Positions 59,301-64,000 of a DNA stretch of 64,000 nt are shown piece by piece; positions within the stretch are counted from its first letter, which is position 1, and each line of letters begins with the position of its first letter. The stretch covers positions 1 through 64,000 of the forward strand of contig OMZS01000011.1 of NCBI GenBank assembly GCA_900315565.1, read 5' to 3'. Position numbers and translations under genes: made by a program. The notes below the pieces were generated by a model, which worked only from the letters and a program-made list of their open reading frames with translations, was not told the origin of the DNA and ran no database searches. Source of the DNA: an uncultured Prevotellaceae bacterium (GTDB lineage: Bacteria; Bacteroidota; Bacteroidia; Bacteroidales; Bacteroidaceae).

Positions 59301-59477
59301 CATAACCATCCAAGTAACATTGCCTTGGGTGATTTCACTTTCGGTGGCGTATCCGTTAGTACCACCAGTGATTGAGCCATCTAATGTGTAAACCAGCTCA
59401 TCATCCGCCCACGCTGATGTACTCCCCAACAGGGTGAGCATCAACATTGTTAAAAATAATCGTACTTTTTTTGTCAT
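56379..59477 (-). CDS. Large secreted multidomain protein (chitobiase-like, OB-like, BACON-like, sorting tail)
   Basis: A 1032-residue protein with a signal peptide (ends GSTSAWAD). Domains I can see: an N-terminal beta domain, a chitobiase-like domain (GATIYYTIDGTTPTTSSSVY), an OB-like region seen in extracellular nuclease-like proteins (GFIIYQSGHGFEVGNILSGT), a BACON-like domain (SATSNADWISNITVGDESVT), a discoidin/beta-sandwich-like region, a trefoil-like domain, and the shared module VTIGSTGYSTLYYSDKALAI. The tail TEIYNLNGQRVSTPQRGIYI ends KKVLVK. No catalytic motif is recognisable, so it may be an adhesin or a binding protein. It is first in transcription order of the four secreted-protein genes; a 63-residue peptide and the tandem repeat array separate it from the M6 gene. 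Confidence 0.8.
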   Translation of the reverse strand: MTKKVRLFLTMLMLTLLGSTSAWADDELVYTLDGSITGGTNGYATESEITQGNVTWMVMGNTTLSPWRIGGKNLSGENRPLYSTSTLENDISKVVVTNGTASLTVNSMTLIVSSKSDFSSPTSTVSGTFTANNTTTFDRPTGADWSNKYFKIVYNVTTSGDKNQFAQFVKAEFYKASSVSNCVAPTFSPAAGTFTSAQNVTISCETSGATIYYTIDGTTPTTSSSVYSSAIPVSETTTIKAFAAASGYNNSIVASATYTIVEPLTTMDEIFAAATEAGSTATSVAVKFNNWVVTGVKSSNAYVTDGTKGFIIYQSGHGFEVGNILSGTASCKVQLYNGSAEITNLNSTTTGLTVTTGGTVTPVTTMAIASLAGVNTGAVFSFENLVYEGTNLSDGTNDIRPYTTFYSGTFENGKTYNVTGVYLQYNNIKEILPRSEADIVEVVITDPVINADATLNLAYDAISGEIAYTIDNSVEGTSLSATSNADWISNITVGDESVTFTTTANEGDADRTGTITLSYEGANDKVVNITQSHFVADYATLPFKFDGGKGDIEKTAGLTQSGLDDDYNSSPKLKFDGTGDYVVLKFNERPGTLKFDIKGNNFSGGTFSVQTSEDGVTYTDLDEFTELGSTETKTYTTLGENVRYIKWIYTEKASGNVALGNIQLGKYGPVEPVDEYFEKVTSTADITDGDYLIVYEEGSVAFDGSLETLDAVSNIIEVTIDNGKIPATDEAKAAVFTISVTDGTLKSASGKYIGVSKNSNGLSQTDDAEAYTHRFAIDDNRNAVISAVFEESTMTLRFNTASNQNRFRYYKDNGQQAIQLYKLSTVAEEIPVTIGSTGYSTLYYSDKALAIPEDMTAKYVSSVNNGKISFTELNEGVIPAGTAVVLQATQGEYKFLVVTDSETESPDDNMLLGFDDTGKMTVGPNGETEGYKFYMLSRNSSGDDKSVGFYYGAANGGAFTNGAHKAYLALPAGGAGAKSFYLFNDAITDGIGAVESTRFNAQGTEIYNLNGQRVSTPQRGIYIINGKKVLVK

Positions 59478-59616
59478 AATTGTAAGTATTTAAATTGTTA
59501 ATGGTTTTGTTAGGTTTTCTAGGGTTGCCGTTGAGACGGGCCCTGTTTCTTTCGGAAATGATGTAGGAGTGCTACTGACCCTTTTTTCTAGCTGATACGC
59601 GGGAGGAAGTCCCTTC

Positions 59617-59988
59617 TCCTTGCGGATGAGTGGGGAGGAAGATACAGGTCCCGTTTTCCTGGCGGATGCGCGGGGAGGGAAGTTACAGACCCCGCTTTTC
59701 TGGCGGATGAGTGGGAGGAAGTTACAGACCCCGTTTTTCTGACGGATGAGTGGGAGGAAGATACAGACCCCACCCCGCCCTACGGGCACCCCTCCCCTTG
59801 AGGGGCGGGGAGTGGCTGGCGCCTTTCGTTTCTTATTTCAACAGATAGTTAAATGTCCGAACGGAATAAAGATTGCCACATATCCGAACGGTATGTACTT
59901 TCTCCCCTGCTAACCGCCCAGTCCGGCAGGCACTCCCCGCCCTTCTAAGGGGAGGGGTGGCCGAAGGCCGGGGTGGGGTGATGCGTTT
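59617..59988. repeat. Left long direct repeat flanking the DUF559 gene, with 48-bp tandem units
   Basis: Tandem units of about 40-48 bp (GGCGGATGAGTGGGAGGAAG, then TTACAGACCCCG) run from 59617 to 59770. A CCCTCCCCTTGAGGGGCGGG palindrome follows, then TTAAATGTCCGAACGGAATA, ATATCCGAACGGTATGTACT and a second palindrome CTTCTAAGGGGAGGGG. About 280 bp of this are repeated almost identically at 60537-60832. The ORF across the tandem units is an artefact. Confidence 0.8.
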
Positions 59989-59999
59989 CATACTCCCCA

Positions 60000-60113
60000 A
60001 AGATTAGGGGCATGCACAAGCAGGATGTACTTTCTCCCCTGTTAACCGCTCAATCCGGCAGGCACTCCCCGCCCTTCTAAGGGGAGGGGTGGCCGAAGGC
60101 CGGGGTGGGGAGA
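60000..60113. repeat. Additional partial copy of the same GC-rich repeat
   Basis: GCATGCACAAGCAGGATGTA then TTCTCCCCTGTTAACCGCTC and the CTTCTAAGGGGAGGGG palindrome, ending one base before the DUF559 stop codon. Confidence 0.7.
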
Positions 60114-60114
60114 T

Positions 60115-60507
60115 TTATAGCGCTTCCATCTTGCGCTGAGCTTCTATCTCTTTAGCTTTTCTGACAATCTCACTGACTACGCCCATCAGGTTGTTCCAAA
60201 TCATTTCGTTTCTGAATCTCATCACACAGATGCCTTGATTATTGAGGTATTGTGTGCGTTGTTCGTCGTACTCATATTTGTTGTCGTGTGAGCTGCCGTC
60301 AAGTTCTACGCAGAGCTGCAACTCTGGACTATAGAAGTCAAGTATGTATGGGCCTATGCCCTGTTGTCTTCTGAATTTGTATCCTCCAGCAGTTTTGTTT
60401 TTCAGCAGTTTCCAGAGGGTTGCCTCAGCTGGAGTTAAGCTGTTTCGCAGCTTTTTGCGTAGATCTGTTTGCTCGTGCACATTAGCTTTTGCTGTATTAT
60501 AGTGCAT
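60115..60507 (-). CDS. DUF559 (Vsr-like) endonuclease-domain protein
   Basis: A 130-residue cytosolic protein. The start at 60507 gives MHYNTAKANVHEQTDLRKKL; the frame stays open to 60720 only because the flanking repeat has no stops, so the longer form is unlikely. DUF559 motifs: LRNSLTPAEATLWKLLKNKT, GYKFRRQQGIGPYILDFYSP, LCVELDGSSHD and the late RFRNEMIWNNL. This is the PD-(D/E)xK-like nuclease fold related to very-short-patch repair enzymes; the acidic residues in DFY and ELDG are the likely active site. The gene sits tightly between long direct repeats, with its stop one base from a palindromic unit. Confidence 0.85.
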   Translation of the reverse strand: MHYNTAKANVHEQTDLRKKLRNSLTPAEATLWKLLKNKTAGGYKFRRQQGIGPYILDFYSPELQLCVELDGSSHDNKYEYDEQRTQYLNNQGICVMRFRNEMIWNNLMGVVSEIVRKAKEIEAQRKMEAL

Positions 60508-60536
60508 GTATATGTCGTTTATGTTACAGGTCTCTT

Positions 60537-60832
60537 TTCCTGACGGATGCGCGGGGAGGAAGTTACAGACCCCGTTTTTCTGGCGGATGAGTGGGAGGAA
60601 GTTACAGACCCCACCCCGCCCTACGGGCACCCCTCCCCTTGAGGGGCGGGGAGTGGCTGGCGCCTTGCGTTTCTTATCCCAACAGATAGTTAAATGTCCG
60701 AACGGAATAAAGATTGCCACATATCCGAACGGTATGTACTTTCTCCCCTGTTAACTGCTCATTCCGGCAGGCACTCCCCGCCCTTCTAAGGGGAGGGGTG
60801 GCCGAAGGCCAGGGTGGGGTAAGACTGCCGTG
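60537..60832. repeat. Right long direct repeat flanking the DUF559 gene
   Basis: Repeats the order of the left copy: two GGCGGATGAGTGGGAGGAAG units, the CCCTCCCCTTGAGGGGCGGG palindrome, TTAAATGTCCGAACGGAATA, ATATCCGAACGGTATGTACT, and CTTCTAAGGGGAGGGG. The two copies differ at only a few positions over about 280 bp. The rest of the gap to dusB (60833-61111) shows a CTCTTTGTCAGAG-type low-complexity stretch near 61045-61125 and no gene. Confidence 0.8.
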
Positions 60833-61111
60833 AAGTTCTACGCATTCACACTATCGTATGATAATCTTCAGATGGCAAATCATCTTTTCACAATAGATTC
60901 AGGCTACAAAAATAGAGTTTTTTATTGAAACAAGCAAAGAAAAAACAATTTTTTCGCGCGCGCACATAAAAATAAGAGGAAAATACCGTTTTCACTCACG
61001 GAAAATGGTATTTTTCTCTCTTTATTTCTCTTCCAAAAAACTACTCTTTGTCTCTTTGTCAGGGAACCTCTCTTTGTCTCTCTGTCAGAAAAAACTCTCT
61101 TTGTCTCTTTG

Positions 61112-62245
61112 TCAAAGAACCTCTCTGTCGGAAAGGCGGTGTCGGCAGTCTTCGAGGATGGCAAGGAGGTCTGCCATGGTCTCGGCACGGAGCATGGCAA
61201 TGCGCGTCTGACGGAAGTCGGGGATGCCTTTGAAGATGGGGGTAGCGGCCAGGTGGCGGCGGGTGTGGAGGATGCCGCGGTACTCGTCGATGCGCTCCAC
61301 ATTGATGCGGAGCTGCTCGATGAGGATGTCGAGCTTCTGGTCGAAGGTGAGGGGGACGGGGGGCAGAGGCTGCGCCAATGGCGCAGCACACCGGACAGAA
61401 GAGGAGGAAGGAGCAGAAGAGGAAGAAAGGGCAGCAGAAGAAGAGGAAGCAGCAGAGGGGGAGGAAGCAGCAGGAGAGGAAGAAAGGGCAGCAGGAGAGG
61501 AGGAGGGAGCATCGAGGTAATCGCGGATTTCCTTAAATATCCAGGGGCGGCCGAAGGTGGCACGGCCCACCATGATGGCATCCACGCCGTAGCGGCTGAA
61601 GGCGTCGGCAGCCTGCTGGGGGGTGGTGATGTCGCCGTTGCCGATGATGGGGATGGTGATGCGCGGGTTGCGCTTCACCTCACCGATAAGCGTCCAGTCG
61701 GCCTGTCCGGTGTACATTTGGCTGCGGGTGCGCCCGTGGATGGTAAGCGCCTTGATGCCACAGTCCTGCAACTGCTCGGCTAAGGTGGTGATGACAAGCT
61801 GTTCGTGGTTCCATCCGAGGCGTGTTTTTACTGTCACAGGCACACGGACTGCCTCCACCACCCGGCGGGTGATGTCGAGCATCTTGGGGATGTCCTGCAA
61901 CATGCCCGCACCGGCCCCTTTGCCCGCCACTTTCTTCACTGGGCAGCCAAAGTTGAGGTCGATGAGGTCGGGGCGAGCCTGCTCTACGATGCGTGCCGCC
62001 TCGACCATGGCATCCACATCGCGCCCGTAAATCTGTATGCCCACGGGGCGCTCTTCGTCGCTGATGGTGAGCTTGTTGACGGTGCTCTTGATGCTACGCA
62101 CCAACGCCTCGGCACTAACAAACTCGGTATAGACCATGGAGGCTCCGAACCGCTTGCAGAGCAGGCGGAAACCGATGTCGGTGACGTCTTCCATGGGGGC
62201 GAGAAAGACGGGCTGCGGGCCAAATTCTATGTTTCCTATTTTCAT
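61112..62245 (-). CDS. dusB: tRNA-dihydrouridine synthase (DusB-like) with Ser/Ala-rich insertion
   Basis: A 377-residue flavoenzyme that reduces uridines in tRNA. The start at 62245 gives MKIGNIEFGPQPVFLAPMED; the frame upstream is repeat-derived. Motifs: APMEDVTD (FMN), LIDLNFGCPVKKVAGKGAGA with the catalytic Cys, IHGRTRSQMYTGQADW and IIGNGDI. Between the TIM barrel (ends EIRDYLDA) and the C-terminal helical domain (starts LTFDQKLDIL) lies an insertion of about 50 residues, almost only Ser, Ala and Pro (APSSSPAALSSSPAASSPSA onward), coded by a minisatellite at about 61365-61515. Close DusB proteins lack it as far as I know. A nine-C run (minus strand) sits 18-26 bases before the start. Confidence 0.92.
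   Translation of the reverse strand: MKIGNIEFGPQPVFLAPMEDVTDIGFRLLCKRFGASMVYTEFVSAEALVRSIKSTVNKLTISDEERPVGIQIYGRDVDAMVEAARIVEQARPDLIDLNFGCPVKKVAGKGAGAGMLQDIPKMLDITRRVVEAVRVPVTVKTRLGWNHEQLVITTLAEQLQDCGIKALTIHGRTRSQMYTGQADWTLIGEVKRNPRITIPIIGNGDITTPQQAADAFSRYGVDAIMVGRATFGRPWIFKEIRDYLDAPSSSPAALSSSPAASSPSAASSSSAALSSSSAPSSSSVRCAAPLAQPLPPVPLTFDQKLDILIEQLRINVERIDEYRGILHTRRHLAATPIFKGIPDFRQTRIAMLRAETMADLLAILEDCRHRLSDREVL
61395..61513. repeat. Minisatellite inside dusB
   Basis: Degenerate repeats of GAGGAAGAAAGGGCAGCAG and GAGGAAGCAGCAG (+ strand) encode the Ser/Ala/Pro insertion. Units are multiples of three, so copy-number change keeps the frame. Confidence 0.75.
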
Positions 62246-62278
62246 TGTTCTTTTTCTTTTTTGGGGGGGGGATATGGG

Positions 62279-62297
62279 GCTGCGGCGATGCCGCAGC
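62279..62297. repeat. GCTGCGGC-GAT-GCCGCAGC hairpin repeat
   Basis: Perfect 8-bp stem with trailing ACACGG, between dusB and dprA. Related to 24240, 63523 and 8613. Confidence 0.7.
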
Positions 62298-62364
62298 ACA
62301 CGGGGACAAGGGGGGGCTGCTAATAGGGCGAATGGGACTAATGGGCACCTAAGGGCACCTATGG

Positions 62365-63483
62365 CTATTCCAGCAGGTGATACACACCTCCGGCGAGGGT
62401 TTTCACTACGCCCTTCATTTCGAGTTGAAAGAGGAGCGAGGTGAGGCGGCCAATGGGAATGCCGGTGGCCGTGGCCAGGGCATTGGTCTGCAGGTCGCCC
62501 TCCTGACGGAGGAAGGCCACAATGGATTGCTCGTCGATGCTGAGAGCAGGAAAGCAGCTGCGCTCAATGCCCTGTTGCTGAGCCTCTTGCAGTCGGGCGG
62601 CACTCTCCCATCCCATCACACTGACAAAGGCTTCGGCACTGGTGAGCATCATGGCAACATTGTCGCGGATGAGGTTGTTGCACCCCTCAGAGAAATTGTC
62701 GCCCAGACGGCCCGGCACGGCAAACACCTCGCGGTGATAGCTGCGCGCCATTTCGGCCGTGATGAGTCCGCCGCCCTTGGCTGCCGACTCCACCAGGATG
62801 CAAGCGTCGGCCATGCCCGCCACGATGCGGTTGCGGCGCACAAAGTTCACCTTGTCGGCATTGGTGTGGGTGGTGAACTCGGTGAGCAGTCCGCCCTGCG
62901 AGAGCATCTGTATGGCTGTTTCGCGATGGCGCGACGGATAGAGATCGTCGAGTCCATGGGCCAGCACACCCACCGTGGGCATGCCGTTGTGCAGCGCCTG
63001 CCTGTGAGCCTCAATGTCGATGCCGTAGGCCAGTCCGCTCACCACGAGCACATCGGGGCAGAGCAGGCGCAACTCGCTGAGGAACCGTCGCACCACATCC
63101 TGTCCGTAGGGCGTGCAGTGGCGCGTGCCCACCATGTTGATGACGTGCCGGCTGTTCAGGTCGGCAGTGCCGCGATAGTAGAGCACCAGTGGTGCGTCGG
63201 CACACTCGCGCAACCGCTGCGGATAGCCTGTGTCATTGAAGCACAACACGCTGATGGCATGCTTCTGGTCGAACAGCAACTCCTGCTCGGCGCGCGACAG
63301 CTCGCCGTCAACAGTGAGGAGCATTTCCTGCAGCTTGGGCGAGGCATCGGGCACCGCGGCGCGGATGTCGTTGCGGTGCTCCATGATGGCTGTTGCGCTG
63401 CCCAGCTGCTGAAAGAGCTGCAGGAGTGCCGCCGGCTGATAGCTGAACACGCGGGTGAGGGCAATGCTATAGAGGGTTTCCAT
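62365..63483 (-). CDS. dprA: DNA-processing protein DprA
   Basis: A 372-residue cytosolic protein that loads RecA onto incoming single-stranded DNA during natural transformation. The start at 63483 gives METLYSIALTRVFSYQPAAL; upstream codons (PISPISPISP) come from a short repeat. Order: N-terminal SAM/HhH-like part, Rossmann core with INMVGTRHCTPYGQD, LVVSGLAYGIDIEAHRQAL, VLAHGLDDLYPSRHR, GGLLTEFTT and RNRIVAGMADACILVESAAK, then a C-terminal winged-helix domain (LRQEGDLQTNALATATGIPI). It follows the thioesterase gene by 97 bp. Confidence 0.96.
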   Translation of the reverse strand: METLYSIALTRVFSYQPAALLQLFQQLGSATAIMEHRNDIRAAVPDASPKLQEMLLTVDGELSRAEQELLFDQKHAISVLCFNDTGYPQRLRECADAPLVLYYRGTADLNSRHVINMVGTRHCTPYGQDVVRRFLSELRLLCPDVLVVSGLAYGIDIEAHRQALHNGMPTVGVLAHGLDDLYPSRHRETAIQMLSQGGLLTEFTTHTNADKVNFVRRNRIVAGMADACILVESAAKGGGLITAEMARSYHREVFAVPGRLGDNFSEGCNNLIRDNVAMMLTSAEAFVSVMGWESAARLQEAQQQGIERSCFPALSIDEQSIVAFLRQEGDLQTNALATATGIPIGRLTSLLFQLEMKGVVKTLAGGVYHLLE

Positions 63484-63522
63484 GGGAGAAATGGGAGAAA
63501 TGGGGCTTATGGGGAAAATGGG

Positions 63523-63541
63523 GCTGCGGCGGTGCCGCAGC
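63523..63541. repeat. GCTGCGGC-GGT-GCCGCAGC hairpin repeat
   Basis: Perfect 8-bp stem with trailing ATACGG, in the gap between the thioesterase and dprA genes. Same sequence as 24240-24258. Confidence 0.7.
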
Positions 63542-63580
63542 ATACGGGGAACAAGGGGTTATACGCAGAACAAGGGGTAA

Positions 63581-63994
63581 CTAGGGGTTGTTTTTCTCGA
63601 TGAAATGGGCAAAAGCGGCATCGTAGTCGGGACTGTCGGCCAGTCGGCCGTTGACGAGGCACACCAGTTCGGCCGTGCCACGGAAACAGAGTTTATTGTC
63701 GGAGGCACGGAAGATGTCCTGATTGAAAATATAACGGATGCCTTCCTTGCGAAGAGCGAGGCGCGAAAGAAATTCGTCGTCGCAATGCAGGGGCACCTTA
63801 AACTGCAGGTTCATGCGAGCCACCACCGCATCGACACCCTTGCGGTGCATGTCGGCGAAGCTCAGTCCGCACTCTTTCAGAAAGAGGTGGCGGGTGTGCT
63901 CCATGTAGTGCAGATAGTTGGCATTGTTGACAATGCCCTCGATGTCGCATTCGTAGTCGCGCACCATCATGCGCGTTTCAAAGATGTAGGTCAT
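63581..63994 (-). CDS. Acyl-CoA thioesterase, hot-dog fold (YbgC/4HBT type)
   Basis: A 137-residue cytosolic protein of the 4-hydroxybenzoyl-CoA thioesterase family, which hydrolyses acyl-CoA esters. The signature VRDYECDIEGIVNNANYLHY MEH-type segment is at residues 11-32, with the conserved Asp and Asn-Tyr. A hot-dog core follows (ARMNLQFKVPLHCDDEFLSR, YIFNQDIFRASDNKLCFRGT AELVCL). The length is normal. It is followed by dprA in the same direction. The substrate chain cannot be read from sequence. Confidence 0.88.
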   Translation of the reverse strand: MTYIFETRMMVRDYECDIEGIVNNANYLHYMEHTRHLFLKECGLSFADMHRKGVDAVVARMNLQFKVPLHCDDEFLSRLALRKEGIRYIFNQDIFRASDNKLCFRGTAELVCLVNGRLADSPDYDAAFAHFIEKNNP

Positions 63995-64000
63995 GGGACT

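Noticed and set aside
59490-59789. 99-residue ORF with repeated PLIRQK units
   Set aside because: It translates the 48-bp tandem repeat next to the DUF559 gene; no start signal or family.
60508-60720. N-terminal extension of the DUF559 protein
   Set aside because: The 71 extra residues are repeat-derived (PSRGGVPVGRGG type) and absent from the domain.

Overview
The window looks like chromosomal DNA of a xylan-degrading Prevotella or close relative (Bacteroidales). Evidence: SusC/SusD pairs, a hybrid two-component regulator, Bacteroidetes-type promoters (-7 box TAnnTTTG, seen repeatedly just upstream of genes), a 480-residue signal peptidase I, and several secreted proteins ending in the Prevotella-type C-terminal motif YNLNGQRV...GIYI.NG+KV.VK. 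No rRNA, tRNA, IS transposase or CRISPR array was recognised.

Region 1 (1-7.9 kb) is an accessory locus. Five coding units (an unrecognised 427-residue protein, a 93-residue OB-fold-like protein, a 167-residue protein, a frameshifted VirE_N/DUF3987-type primase-helicase-like protein and a P5/lysozyme-like protein) are punctuated by three long composite palindromic repeats. The locus is bracketed by an identical 44-bp direct repeat that contains four 8-bp iterons. The left end also has an inverted iteron array around an AT-rich core, and a second iteron set precedes the 93-residue gene. It resembles a relic replicon or integrated element.

Region 2 (8.1-34 kb) is a polysaccharide utilisation locus for glucuronoxylan or related hemicellulose. 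It encodes a TonB-domain protein, SusC, SusD, a CE15 glucuronoyl esterase, a CotH-like protein and a PafA-type phosphatase on the + strand. On the - strand it encodes a CE1 esterase, GH3, a TPR membrane regulator, GH35, GH67 alpha-glucuronidase and a hybrid two-component sensor. The enzymes fit together: CE15 cuts glucuronoyl esters, CE1 removes acyl groups, GH67 removes (methyl)glucuronic acid, and GH3/GH35 finish the oligosaccharides.

Region 3 (34-45.6 kb) is mostly housekeeping: ruvB, an S41 protease, parE and a GNAT-like protein on the - strand; a LOG family protein on the + strand; a WbqC-like protein, a degenerate S26 protein, lepB and dapB on the - strand; and a TlpA-like thioredoxin on the + strand. 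Region 4 (46.3-59.5 kb, all - strand) holds four large secreted proteins (two endonuclease I paralogues, an M6 metalloprotease, a chitobiase-like/BACON domain protein) with related C-termini, plus a 63-residue YIKP peptide. Region 5 (59.5-64 kb) has a DUF559 nuclease gene between long direct repeats, then dusB, dprA and an acyl-CoA thioesterase.

Intergenic DNA is unusually repeat-rich. It contains GC-rich palindromes, a two-copy MITE-like element, two loci of repeats phased at 21/43 bp, compact GCTGCGGC hairpins that show covariation, and very long perfect hairpins at gene ends.
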